A DNA stretch of 64,000 nt from Chlorokybus atmophyticus (taxonomy: Eukaryota; Streptophyta; Chlorokybophyceae; Chlorokybales; Chlorokybaceae): contig RHPI01001517.1 in NCBI GenBank assembly GCA_009103225.1, positions 80,911-144,910 on the forward strand. Direction: 5' to 3'. Below are positions 10,985 to 23,643 of the stretch, piece by piece (positions within the stretch are counted from its first letter, which is position 1; each line of letters begins with the position of its first letter). A program made the position numbers and the translations under genes. The notes under the pieces are model-generated. The model did not search any database and had not been told where the DNA came from. It saw only the letters and a list, made by a program, of their open reading frames with translations.

Positions 10985-13017
10985 TACCGATTATATAATT
11001 TGACATGATTCAGCATTAATTATCTTGTGCACAAGGCGGCTGTTGACGCAAGATGTGCATGTGACTTTTTTGAATAAACGGCTTTTGGAGTCGCCCATCT
11101 CGTGTTGTACATATTGCAAAACATTGCAGTGCATACAAGCTATGCGTATATACACGTACACAGAAGCCAATATCACCAATCATGATTGCAGATTCAACTT
11201 GTTTACCTTATTTATCGTGATACAAAGCCATTCATTCTTAAATTGTATGCAAGCACTTACGCACAGCCCAACATTAATACGCATAGCCTACGCAGCCTAC
11301 CGGTGCATTGATTGGCCTCCTTGTCATGAGGACTGCGTGGCTGAGGCATCACAGGGAAGGTGCTGTAACCGAATCTCGCACAGTCATGTGCCATTGAATC
11401 ATGCTTTATAGCAGTATCTGCGCCGGGCATGTAACGACCACAGCCGCAATTGGCTTCAGCACAACCGGCCACAGCTGCAAAGCAGACCGGTTTAACCTAA
11501 TAGGCCCAAACAAAAGGCTTGAAAAGGCCCCGCACTGGACGTTCAGTGGCACCTCCAATCATTGCGGTGTGTCTAGACGGTTCGTTTCAATCGGCCTAGG
11601 CTATGAACGCACTATACGCGCCGGCCCCAACAACATTGCATGCCATGAGCGCATTACGAATAATGCATTCTTTTGTCTTCATAGAACTTCTATGCGACAC
11701 AGGGTGTGCCTGCCGGTAGGTAGGCCTAGGTAATGTCGCCCGTTACTTTGCCCTGCTTCCAACAGTCAACGCATCACGTCGTCACATGATGCGATCTCCT
11801 TTGTGGTTGTTAAAGGCTGCGCAAGCGCGTTGCTTAGCGGCGCGGACGGGTACGTACCCAAACTTATGACGCAACTCGTGCGTGCACGTGTGTTATACAT
11901 GTCACGTGTTATAGTTGACCTGCGGGCCGCAGGCTGCGGCCATTCCTTCCTTTCTGGGGACCTCCATCATGCATTTGCTTACACAATCGTCTTTGGAAGC
12001 TGACATGGCCGATTGGACACAATCCATGTGCATGAGGACATCAAGCTGTGTACGGGGTAATAAGAAGGGTGCTTTATGCCGTATTGACGGGCGTATTGTC
12101 AATCCCTCATCATCGGCTCGCATCGGCAGCGCATAAATGCTTAAACTTTACAGTTGGTTAGGGCCTGAAGGCTGGCAAGCAAAGGCGCACAGCTCAATGT
12201 GCCGTGCACCCCCTGGCGTGAACGCCCTCGACCCATCCTGGAGCAAGAAGAGATCCGATATTATTGCTGAAAGCAAACAGCCCGCGCACGCACTGCGCGC
12301 CAGGTGGCGGGTCACTTGGCGCCAAGGTTGCGGTTAACTAACCCCGCAGACACTACAAACAGGCTCCCATTCCGCTCGTACCTAGGACGAATACGCCATC
12401 TCTCGGTCGAGGTAACGCTAGTTACCGAGGTGAAGCTTTGACTAAAGCTCGAAACACTCGGATGGCAACCGCTTTGGGTGCAGCACAACTGCAGCCGGGT
12501 TAAAAACTACGGTGTTAAAGGTTTGCTGATTTAACACTGATTTTACACAACCAAGTTGCTTGAAACGGAGGTACTAACCGTGTTGGTGTAACCTTAATGC
12601 GCGGCCTCAGTGCGCCTGCCTTTCGCCTGGGGGGCTGTCATTGCTGCGAGCCAGTTTGAGCAGGTGGCGTGCGAAAAGGCGGCGGCAGAGGTACTGTAGG
12701 AGCCAAGGGCGGGGGTTGGCGACGTGGAGGCTGGCAAGGGTTGCGGCGCGTGACGTGACGGGCGACGCAATTGTTGGTTCTCGCTTGGGGGGTGAAGCTG
12801 TAGTGGTCTGCGCCTTTGTGCCTTGCTCATGGTTGAGGACGCAGCTGCTAGTTGGTTAACAGGCAGGGTACTAGGCCAGACAAGCGTGGCATATAGCCGG
12901 CGTGTATTGATTGCGCGAGGTTTTCGAGGCGTAGCTCGTGCGTGAGGGTGGTATACGCTTGACGGCAGCGACAGCGAACATTGCTGCAGTGCGAACTTGA
13001 CCAAACTTAGCGCCGCT
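10985..13017. other. Intergenic region upstream of the U-box kinase gene
   Basis: No gene with recognisable domains is visible. Base composition shifts from AT-rich on the left to GC-rich at about 12600-13000, just before the U-box gene start. That fits a promoter or 5' untranslated region. A long minus-strand frame over 12594-13034 is Ser/Ala/Pro/Arg-rich and probably only reflects this composition. GGTAACGCTAGTTACC at about 12411-12426 is a small perfect hairpin. Confidence 0.5.
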
Positions 13018-16000
13018 ATGTCAGATCCCCGCATGCCGCCAGCTTACAACGCAGGGGGCTTCACTGGGCTTCCTGCTTCCAACGAGTTTTACGAGTGCAC
13101 GTTTGAGGTTGGTGCTTGAGCGTTGGAAGGGTGCATGCAGCATTGCACCCTTCCGACTCTCTTTGCTGCTGAACTCGTAACACTGCTCCACCCTTTTGTT
13201 TTGCAATCGCTCTGCATGCACATACGGGGCTTTATAAACTTGTCATCCAACCCACGTCAGTCGCACCTCTGCGCATCGGTTTTGACAAATTGCTTTGCTC
13301 GCTTACTGCAAGTAAGCAATAGCAATGCCACAGTGTGCAGCGTTTGGCCTGCCATTACCAATGCTGCCGTGCTCTCGCAAGCATGCAAATGCATAGCATT
13401 GACAAGTCTTAAAGCGTCCCCCTTGCGTGCTTTGTCCCGCAGGAGCTTGTGGCAGCAACGAGCAACTTCGACACAGCATGCACAATTGGTGTTGGTGTGT
13501 TTGGTGCTACCCACAAGGGACTTCTTGGCACGCGGCTTGTTGTGGTAAAGAGGTTGCACCAGGATGCTGCGCGCGGTCGATGGGAGTTCTTGGACAATTT
13601 GCAAGTGAGTTCTATGTGTATGCCTCACATAAACCTGTGCATACCACCATTATTCTAGTCTTCTCATTCTAGTGGCATACGTTTTCAACAAACAAGCTCG
13701 CATTCATGTAGGCTGTGTTTCAACAGGTTACTTTTGGCAACAGCATATGCAAGTACAACTCTTGCTGGTTCTGCACTAGGCTGTGTTGCTTGCATTGTTA
13801 GCAGTCGACCAAAAAGCATCCAGTTTGCCAATTGTGCTTTCTGCAGTGCAACGGCGTCTAGCCAGTTTAGCCATTGTTACGCCAGCCCTGTTGTGTGTCG
13901 TCCAGTCCTGTTGGTGCATGCATTTGTATGTCTCTGCATGACACCGTTCAACTGCAGGTGCTATGGCAACTGCACCACCCACACATTGCAAGGGTCGTTG
14001 CGTTTCATGGAGAACCTGGAAGGCAGTGCACAGTAACAGATTACTGCACTCGTGGCAGTCTCCGAGATTGTCTCAAGCCTGATGCCAATACATATGTACA
14101 CACTCCTCTGCCTTGGCATGTCCGGCACGCTATCGCTGTGCAGGTGCAGTGATTTGTCAACGTATATCACTGTTCTTTTGTGCCACAGATACACATAATC
14201 ACCCTAGTCTCAACATGCATTGCAGGTTGCAAGCGGGCTTTTGTACCTCCATGAACAAGTGCCAGACCCAATCATCCATCAAGACATTAAAAGCAGCAAC
14301 ATTCTGCTGACGGACAGCTATGTTGCAAAGCTGTCGGACTACGCTCTGCCCCGCCTTACTGGGCTAGGACCTGGTGGGCGATACACGAACGCGCTATACA
14401 TTCAGAATGCTCCCGCGGACTTACAGTAAGTGTCAGGACTCCTCCAGTCGCAATGGATATGTGCACTTCATCCACAATCATGAAGTCAGCTAATACAGCA
14501 ATTTTTCTCAGGTATGTAGACCCAGAATTTTGGCAAACTGGCGAGCTTGCAGAGGCATCCGACATATACAGTCTGGGTGTCGTGCTTCTTGAATTAGTTT
14601 CTGCGAAGCCACCAAACAAAGCTGTACAGGCTGCAGAGCGTGAGCTTCGACTTCGACAGCTGTCGCAGGTGGGACTCTGTCGGTAGCTGTTAGAACATGG
14701 TTGCACGTGATAGCCACGAGGAAGAGTGTTGGAGGCAGTCTGGTGTGGTCTGGGACTGCTTCTGATCATGCTTCAAAGACTTACTGGCTCATGGTATTGG
14801 CAGCTTGTGGATCCGCAAGCAGGCGCTTGGCCATTGGACTTTGCAGAATCTTTGTGCCGCCTGGGATTGGAGTGCACACGCATGGATGCAAAGCAACGCC
14901 CAAGCTTGCGCGAGCGACTCCTCCCGGAACTTGAGAGGCTTAATGCACGTGCACAGGCAGCAAGGCTTGGGCAGGGTGAGCCTTCCTGTGTTCTTGTGAC
15001 TACTGCATAGTTGTGGAGGTGTAGTCTCATAGCATCTAGGTGACAGACTTGCAATCATTGGGCAATCATGTCGATGTAGCTTACGGTGCTACCGTATTGT
15101 TGCACACAGATGGGGAGCTGGCGTCTACCAGGTTATGCAGCCTGACACAGTTAGCTGTGGTGGACGGCGTGACTGCTGCTGATGGATACCTGTACGAGCG
15201 CAAGGCGATGCAAGAGTGGCTTAGATTTGACCGCGTATCGCCCATGACAGGCAAGTTTTTTGGCTACCGGAGTGTGTTATTGTGCACGCGGGCTGTGTGG
15301 CGTCTCTCCTCATTCCCCAGCATGCCACACAGCTCAGCTACTTGTATGCCTTTGAAACTCTGCCATATCTTGGACGGCTATGAGTGCCCGTGGTTAGCGT
15401 ACTGTGTCATGCGTTACCAGTTGATGTTGTTCTAAGATTCGCAGTGCCCTTACAGGACAACCATTGGAACATGTACACTTGGCCTGGTCCCCTATGTCAA
15501 GTCCCACGGTTCCATTGCCTCCGATAAAGCGCATCAGCCATGAGACTCGAGCTCCAGCCTCGTCAGTGCAAGACTTTTTACGAGAGGTTGCCTCGTCAAT
15601 CCCACAGAAGTCTGCCTCAAATTACAGTTACCCAATCGGCAGTGAGGGCCCTGGCAGCAAGCTGGCCAATGCGAAGGTTGATGCGCAGGTCAGCTCCTGA
15701 TGCCATTGTGTCAAGTGTGTTAATTGATGTGAATTGATGCAGAGTCGCATTTGTACTCATGCTCATGCTGCTTGCAGAATGCAACCTCTCCAGGTTCAAG
15801 AATTTTGCATCCTGTTGGGCGACCCCCGGTGGAAGTGCATGAACTCCCCCCTATACCCCCAGTGCTGAGCTTACCTCCGCAGCCAAGTGAGTGCATAGTC
15901 TTGACTGACTCAGTTCTGGGTTTTCAACGCGTTGTTGCATCCTTCCCATTGCTTTTGCTCTAACAGTGTCACTTTGCAGGGAGGTCTTCCAGCTTATCTT

Positions 16001-16317
16001 CCAACATCTCGCCTGATCCTCCCCTGCATATTGTGCCTGCCACCGTGCATGCTCAGCTTCACCACCCGTCTTCTGCTACCGAAGGGTGGCGCGCTGCGCA
16101 GTTGTCTCCATTAAAGTCGCCACATGACACAAAGAACAAGCTGCAACAGCAGGTCCGCCCACAAGCTACCAACTGGTCGGCCGCAAAGCCAATGGCAGTG
16201 GGCGCAGCTGTCACCAAGGTAGAAGCCCCTCAGAGACCTCAACGTGTTCAACAACAACCCAAGCAGCGTGGCTTTTTGTCGCTATGCTGCTGTGCCGCTC
16301 CATCCGCCCAGTCATAA
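13018..16317 (+). CDS. Receptor-like cytoplasmic kinase with C-terminal U-box, ten exons
   Basis: Exons that join in phase: 13018-13107, 13443-13604, 13958-14143, 14226-14425, 14512-14668, 14804-14975, 15110-15250, 15456-15688, 15778-15886, 15980-16317, giving 595 codons plus TAA. Exon 1 ends with YECTFE and exon 2 opens ELVAATSNFD, the usual lead-in of plant RLCKs. The kinase has GVGVFG and VVVKRL. The catalytic loop is IIHQDIKSSN, with Q for the usual R. The DFG position is SDYALP, and the helix-C glutamate position looks like Asn. A U-box follows (SLTQLAVVDGV, AADGYLYERKAM, SPMTG), which recruits E2 enzymes for ubiquitination. The tail is Pro/Gln-rich and ends with a CCC cluster that might be lipid-modified. 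The intron after 15250 begins GC, not GT. The kinase may be weak or inactive, with the U-box the working part; that is inference. Confidence 0.92.
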
Positions 16318-18424
16318 CATCTGCAACAACTTAGTGAGGCGCGCTTGTGTGTAGTAGTTGCTGGACTTGTCACATCGTGTGTGTTGGATGCTTGCTGCAG
16401 TGGCGCAATCGCTCACCAGACATGTGGGTTAGTTATCAGCTTAGCTAGGCTGGTGTTGTAAATAGTAACCTAGTGGTCAGAGTGTATTGATTTGTATGCA
16501 ACTTGGCCCTTGCATATTGTCTGTTGGTGGTGTACAAAGTATGCCATGCAGAGGTGAAACTCGTATGTCGTTGGCAACTTTGAGTACAGCTTATGCAGTA
16601 GCTACGATGCGACATTTATTGCAACTAGCCGCTGGCACAGGCATTGTTAGTTACGGAGTATAATGCAACGGTGGCGACCTGACTTGCGCGGTGCCAGGGC
16701 CACTACGACCTCGACAATGGAGGTGGACGTAGCGCTGGTGATGGAGCTGCATCTGCTTTAGATGTCCGAATCCAATGTGGATACAGTGATGTGGGTGTAC
16801 ATTAATGTGCACTTGCAGTCAGATATTACCGCACAGTAGTCTTGGCAATTCATGTACACCATACATAGCAGCATGCATATAGACATGTAACAATACAATG
16901 ACTAAGCTAGCTCATACTATGTCACCAACTACTTCACTATTACAACACTTGCGATGTTTGAAACACCAAAAGGGGTATGCTGCTGTGCATGATGTGTACA
17001 CAAGTCCAAAACATTAATGCAGTATGCACTTGGTGCGCACATTCATAATGTTGCAGCCAAGTGTGGCATGCACATCCAGCATACTATCTCTGATGTACAA
17101 GTAGACACACATGTGTGTCTCGCACTCTTTGGCTTGATTATGGTGCGTGCGTGTCACGTGTGCTAGCATACGCATTGTGGATACCGGTGCAATCTCAACT
17201 ATTTTGCGTACACACCCATTGGCCTACCAAAGTTATGTACGCTTGTTGCATGTGTCCGGCACATTGAAGATAAGATATACTTACCTCACGCCCACACATG
17301 CCTGACCACATGGCTACTACCCTCTTCTACCATCACCTCTACCACTAACACTACGGCCCGACCCCGCTAGTCATGCATGCCTGCATCAGCGTATGTATGA
17401 GGTTGATGGGAATGTGTGTGCGTGACCTTGTTTAAGGCAAAGCAGCATTGCACGCTACACGCATCCATGTGGATGTATGCACAACAAGCGAAATGAAGCA
17501 TATGCATACAGAGTGAGTGGTGGTATCATAATTACGTCTACACCTTGTCGTTTATGCATGCATAAAATATGTGTGAGAGTGTACAATAAATTTTCCTTTA
17601 AATGCAGCGTGTAGTGCGCATATGCAAGCATGCACACGTTGGTGATTTATTGTTGTTACCAACAACCACAGATTGTGACAATTGTCAGTTGAATGCATGC
17701 TTGCGCATCTTCGCATGTGCTAAAACCTCATTGCATTTTCTATGCACATACCATAACTTTATGCAAGCCCTCTCAAGCTGCAATATACATATAAGTTTAT
17801 TGCATCGTGTCAAGGCCGTTATGATCTGTTGATAATAATCAGCGATTGAATGCATTCATTAAGCAACAAACACCCGTGATGTCGCAAACATTATCGCCAA
17901 CATGATAAACGTACCCTTTGCACGCAAGAGATTTTGCTATTTCATGCATTCATTTTTCCACGTTGTCTTTGCATTTGTGCCGATTGGTATTTCACGAGTA
18001 TTGTGCGCGATACGATTATCTCAAATTGCATTGTATCCATTTTATACCTTGTTTTAACGGGTAGCAACTGCCATTTCAGTACTGTATGATAATGTTGGCA
18101 ATTGCCAGCCTGTATTCGGGTTTATCACCAATGGTGATTCACCATGAGTGTATCACTGGTCAACGGACCTGGTATGACTAGGCTGGTATTCCTGGGGTGG
18201 TATGATACCAGGTCCGTTGCGGGACAAGCATGACGGAGAAACCACAATGCTTGTTGATATCATGAAACAGATTCTCACAACGAGACCGTATTGTTTTGCA
18301 ATATCCATACGCCGGTACTGGCGGCGCTACGAGAAACCCTAACGAGGCGGCAGCGGTGTAGGCGGCCTGGGCAGTGTCTTCGTCGTTGTCGCCGGTGGCA
18401 GCGGGACAAGGCAGGCAGATTGTG
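16318..18424. other. Intergenic region between U-box and eIF3m genes
   Basis: About 2.1 kb without a supportable gene. It is AT-rich and contains many TGCATG words. It ends with a GC-richer part just before the eIF3m start and contains the hairpin at 18161-18219. Confidence 0.6.
18161..18219. repeat. 15-bp perfect inverted repeat, 29-nt loop
   Basis: CAACGGACCTGGTAT at 18161-18175 is the exact reverse complement of 18205-18219. It lies about 200 bp before the eIF3m start. It could be a tiny inverted-repeat element, a regulatory hairpin, or a templated mutation. Confidence 0.8.
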
Positions 18425-20861
18425 ATGGCTGCCATCATAGAAACCAGCGACGAAGATCCCGTTGTGTTTGCAGCCAAGTGGATTGGGGAGCAGCTCAACG
18501 ACACGTCGCTCGCTGCTGAGGTGAGGGGTGGCATTCTCGCCGTTAGGGGTGATATTGGCCATGTACTCATAGTTGCTTGACTCCAGGTATTCAAAGGGGA
18601 ACTGATGAAGCGTGCTGCATGCTTTAGTGTTGTGCTTGAACTGCGAGGTGGCAATTTTAAGCTGATGTTAGCACATCGCTCGCAAGTTTGCATGCAGGTG
18701 CCACTGCGTCACGCTATTAGTCAAGTCGTATAACGTATTTTGCACACAATGCTGGTGCTTTTCTGGCAGACAGTATAGTCTGATGAGAGCTTCATTGGCG
18801 TTGAGTTTGCATGTTGTTGTGATGCATTTAAGCGTTTATTGCAACAAGGTGCATGCGACTTAAGAGAATTGTTGAAACTGTTGCCTGTTCAATCGTGTTA
18901 ATCGTGAATGTGTTGTGCATGTGCGCAGGTTGAGGAGAGGCTTGAGTCTGGCAGAATTTCGGATGCGCTGTATTCCTTGCTTGGCCGAGCGAAGGGTTTG
19001 CTCGCGCAGACTTCCGTCTCAGACAAGGATATTGAGACGGCGCTGACGCTGGCTGTGTCTCTAACAAGGAAGCTTGAGAGTGATAGGGTGTGTTGTGAGC
19101 AACAAACTCGCAAAGCATGCTTGCGCTGGCGATCGTGTCACCTGCAATAACTGTGTGGATGGATTTGCTTACATGCTTTGTATGCATTCGTGTGTGCAGT
19201 TGCCGTCAGCAGTAGAGGCTTGCTCCACAGCGTTAACGGGGGACTTCTCGGCAGTGCCCGATCGCCCTCAGCTTCGCTTGAAACTGCTGTTTGTTCTTTT
19301 CAACTTGCTGCCAGATCAGAAAGAAGCGCGACTGCCGGTTCGTGAGTTGTTGTTGCGGTATTTGCATCCACATGTCTCAACGACCTGCATGACATGTCAT
19401 TGTTGCTGCGTAGAAAGACAGGCGACCTGTGTGGCTTGTCTGTATTGAGTCAGATAATCCTGTGCAGGTTCTGTTCAGAATTTTCCGATTTGGTCTGCTG
19501 ATCAGTCAAGCAGACGCATTGATACCAGCCACTCAGCAGGTCCGTTTGCTGCAGTATGCTTCAGTATGGTTGGTTGTGCAATTGCAAAGTGACCTAGCCC
19601 TCATTGCAACAATGTGACCTGAAGGCAGTCCCCACAGTTGGTTGGGATGTCACAGCATGTGCATATCGTGTCTGACAGTTTGTACCCTGTGCATTTGTGT
19701 TGGCGGTACTCCTTCAAAGCAACCCTAAGAGTGCATTGCTAAATGTGGTTGATTGTAAATATTAGGTTGAGCGGTGGGTGCGAGACTGGAGGTTAGGCCC
19801 TGCGGATGCACGCAGACTGTTTCTGGCGGCCGCAGATGCCTCGCGCGATTCCAGGGGCAAAGACCCTTTTGCATTTTTGGTCAAATGCCTGAGCACTTTT
19901 GAGGGTCAGAGCGATGCCGCTGAGGCCAAGGAGGTGGCAGCAAGGACGGTGTTGGAGTTCTTGAAGTCGCCAAAGCTGTTCCAGGTGCGGTTGTACACGT
20001 TGCAACAATCAAATGTGAAGCAGCTACTACCAGGCTTGCATGCCGTGTGGTGATGCCATCTCAGGACAAGCCCATATGTGTGCCCAGCATTCTTGGCACG
20101 CATGCTCGTTGAAATTCCATGCTTGTCTTGCAGGCGGACCTTCTTGAGATGAGTGCTATCAGGGCGTTGGAGTCAGATGCAAAGCACGCCAGCCTTCATC
20201 GGTTGCTGTCCATTTTCTTGTTGGGAGACTTGGATCAGTTCATGTCGTTTACAAAGGACAACAGCTCTGTCTTGGAGCAGAGTGGCCTGAACCAGGAAGA
20301 GTGCATCAGCAAGATGCGTCTCATGTCTCTCACAGCCCTCGCTTCGGAAGCCGCAAATGATGAAATACCGTATCAAGCCATCAAGGATGCCCTCAAGTTG
20401 AATGGTGAGCCACTTTTAAGGATCAGTCGCGATGACTGCTTGGAGAAACTGCCGTGACAAGTATGTGCCTTGCAGATGAGGAAATCGAGTTGTGGGTTGT
20501 GAAGGCCATCATGAACAAGGTTATTGAAGCACGCATGGACCAGCTACGGCAGGTAATTTGTGCTCTGTTCGACGTTTCATTAAATACTAGATAGTGGCCA
20601 TATATAACAATGCATTACCACTGATATGGCCATCTTTTCCTGCTCTTATGGCGATGAAATTGGCAGGTTGTCGTTGTCAGCAGATACACCCAACGCATTT
20701 TTGGTGAAGAGGAGTGGCGACGTTTGAGAGACAGGCTCTCAAGTTGGGGTGAGAACATTGGCAACGTGCTCAAGACTGTCCAAAGCTCGCGCGCAAACGG
20801 CGGGCTACCACAGGGACTTTCCAGTGGGTTTAGTGATGTCATGATGCCAAGGGTTTACTGA
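18425..20861 (+). CDS. Translation initiation factor eIF3 subunit m, eight exons
   Basis: Exons: 18425-18520, 18929-19087, 19200 to about 19357, 19468-19539, 19766-19984, 20134-20404, 20476-20552, 20667-20861 (TGA). The start is the ATG of MAAIIETSDED. The product matches eIF3m (PCI-domain family) in order and length: an N-terminal helical region, WVRDWRLG, FLLGDLDQFMSF, then the PCI winged-helix part with ECISKMRLMSL, EIELWVVKAI and VVVSRYTQRIFGEEEW, and a short C-terminal helix. It acts in the cytosol as a non-core scaffold subunit of eIF3 on the 40S ribosome. The exon 3/4 junction is not settled: the best donor (GTATTT at 19358) leaves the frame one base off, while weak phase-0 donors exist nearby. 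Confidence 0.93.
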
Positions 20862-22621
20862 TTCCAGACCGGGTGGCATGAGCCTGCTTTTCAGATTGTT
20901 GCACCTGACATGTGCTGAGCATGGAGACATGCAACTGCTCATGTCTGCTTCACCTCCATGTCCAGAGCGAAATGCATTTCGCGTGTACAGCTCAGTGGCT
21001 TTGGCGGCGGACATACTCAGTGTTGTTGCTACACAAAGCTAACCACATGCCAAATAGGGTGTCAGAGCATCGTGTAAAAAGCACGAGCAGGATAGTATCA
21101 AGAGAGGATGGCCGTGGTGTCTTGTTGGCTGTCACTTGCAGTTTGTGCACATAGGTACAGTTCTACTTTGCACCTTTTGTACACCTGTTGTATGCAATCA
21201 TGCACAGGGTGCAACCCAACATCAGTGTTGCTGCGGTGTTTTGAGAGTTTTTCAGTCTGGCTTATACTGGCTGACAATTACTGTGGACATTGCATTATAG
21301 GACGTACGGATAGCAGTGTTGCTCATAGCCCAAAGTGTCGCACCTTCACGAGCACTGCACATTCTGCACGGCTTCAAGCATTATGTAACAAGTTTGCGAT
21401 ATAGTAAACTATGCTTGAATAGCTGATGATATTGTCGAAATAAGACATATCATCATGTCAGGAAAGTTGCTTGCTCAGGGTACAAGGAAAATGTTATGCA
21501 TCTCTCTATGCCAAGCTCACAAAACACAAGTACAACACCTAGAGCAGAACACTTTATTCCCACACCACCTTTAGGCTACAGGGGCTTTCCCTAGGCTAGT
21601 CTACATAAATGCAGGTGCAAGTGCAAGAGCGTAGGTTGGGCTTATGCAGTTATGCTCGTAGTCCGTAAACATTAGATTTGCATATGCGTTTCAATAATTG
21701 CGCCCATTTTGGGTTTTTAACATGATGCGAAGCATTGTGGCCTTACACGTATGCTTGAGCAATTACGTGTTACGCCATACTCTATAACTTTCACATAACG
21801 TAAACTATAATAATCACGTATTGCAATAACAACCGTCCTTTTGTTTTAGATTCTGTATGGTGCACATGCAAATTATATATAAAGCTGTGCATGAACTTGG
21901 ATTATTGAGGATCAAGTTTTTATTCGCTAGTCTACATGCATGTGATATTGTACACATAATGTAAGACACAATTGCGCATACCTGTACAAAGCGCAGAGGG
22001 CGCCTTGTTGAAACAAATCATAGGCATTTTGATAGGTCCCAGCGCGGGGGTTAATTTGGATAATACTAAGGAATAATAATTCATTTTACCTCAAGTGTAA
22101 TTCTGAGTGCGGTTGATAGCAACATGGCGTATGCGTTTGGTAAAGCTATACGCTAGTGGCATTCTCAGATATGTGGATAACTTCCTGGTAGTCAACATAC
22201 GGAACTTCAAGCAAGTCATGTACATATATGAGGGTGTGCTGGCGGGGGGGATACGTCTAAGTTACATGTTACAGCTCACACAAACACACATGGGCTTTGA
22301 GTTACCGATTTTTGACATGCTCGTGTATCAGCACCCAACAGTCGGTTATGTACCAAGTTGTAATCTATGTTATCGTTGCCATGGTTTGCTGACATACCAG
22401 TGCGCTCAGCCTTGGTCAGACTTGCACAAGCAATGTAAACAGAATGTGGTATGGTCGCAATGTCTCTGATTCAAACGCATATGTACATTCATGCCAGACT
22501 TTTTATAAACAATAGGTGCATTAATCAGCAAGATGCATGCAGAGGGCTACAGAAAACGCCATGTGTTCAACAGTTCTAAGTTATAACTGTTGCGCACTCG
22601 CAATATTAAGTCCCAGGTGTT
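20862..22621. other. Intergenic region, no gene seen
   Basis: About 1.8 kb with only short, featureless open frames. The first part should hold the eIF3m 3' untranslated region. The rest is AT-rich. Confidence 0.55.
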
Positions 22622-23226
22622 TGTCATGCCTACTGCCCACGCATACCAGCCTTCATCGAGCATAACTACATTGAAACCATCGCCCGGCCTACCAGCATAC
22701 CAGCGCGCGCGCGTCACGGACCAGTAGCTAGGCCATGACTTCAGAGTAGCTCACGACCATAGCCTACATAGGCACCGCGCGTAGCTGTTCAGTCGTGAGT
22801 TCGGTTATAAGTTGTGCTCTATATCGAGTGACAATTGCTGTGGAAATAGCCTCGATATGACCGTTAGCTTATGTTCTGAACAGTCATGATGTAACTTGTA
22901 TAAGTAGTCACAGTGTTCACCGGATCAGCTGGTGCCACTGTGAGTGAGAAAGCTCAGAGATTGTGAAACGACTTGAACTGCGAACACGCCATCCCGGTTA
23001 CCAAGAACCCCCTTACTGTGTGAGAGCCTGTGCATACTCGTGTGTGCGTCGTGCTTGTCATCACTGTGAGTTTGGTGTGCCTGGTTGCAGTGTGTTTGTT
23101 GGCATCAGTTAGGGCAAAGTATCCACGTGTTGCTTGCTCATTCACCTCACTTAACAGTGTAACACATTTTCCGCTCATTCAAAGAACTGTGTAAACTGCA
23201 CTGTCTATAGTAGTGGCTTGTTGACT
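22622..23226 (+). repeat. 5' terminal repeat of element B
   Basis: It begins TGTCATGCCTACTGCCC and matches 33146-33750 with few differences along 605 bp. The last bases, TGGCTTGTTGACT, recur at 33738-33750, 32909-32921 and about 48231-48243. They may therefore be a tRNA primer-binding site rather than part of the LTR, in which case the LTR ends slightly earlier. Confidence 0.85.
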
Positions 23227-23643
23227 CGCAGTGACACCCTCTTTGCTCAAGTGAGTGCGTTGCATTCTGCAGCAGATAGCGCAGTCTGTATCTGAGGACA
23301 CATCCCTGTGCATTCGTTATCACTGTCAATGCATAGCGCACACAAGCACTAGTGTGGTGAGTGGTAGCGGCAGCAAGACATGCTATAGAGCGCAAACACT
23401 CTACCCTGCATACACTTTCACCTTTGGACTAGCTGTATGAGCAGGCCCACCCCGTTCTCTCCAATAGATGAGGGTGACCTCAGCAGCTGGAGCCCAACCT
23501 CCAACCTCACCTTCGAGCGGAGCAGCGACAGGAGCAACGATCGTAGCAGCAGAGGCTCGCGTTCTGTCTCCGACTTCACTCCGTTTCTGTCCACTCCTCG
23601 GCGTTGAGCTTCCCCACTCTCGTCCGACAGTAACGACTACGAG
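23227..23643 (+). other. 5' leader of element B
   Basis: This leader lies between the terminal repeat and the Gag start. Open frames are short and Ser/Thr-rich, with no recognisable domain. Confidence 0.55.

Noticed and set aside
12594-13034. A 146-residue minus-strand gene before the U-box gene
   Set aside because: Composition is what GC-rich 5' sequence gives by chance, there is no domain, and it overlaps the start of the plus-strand gene.
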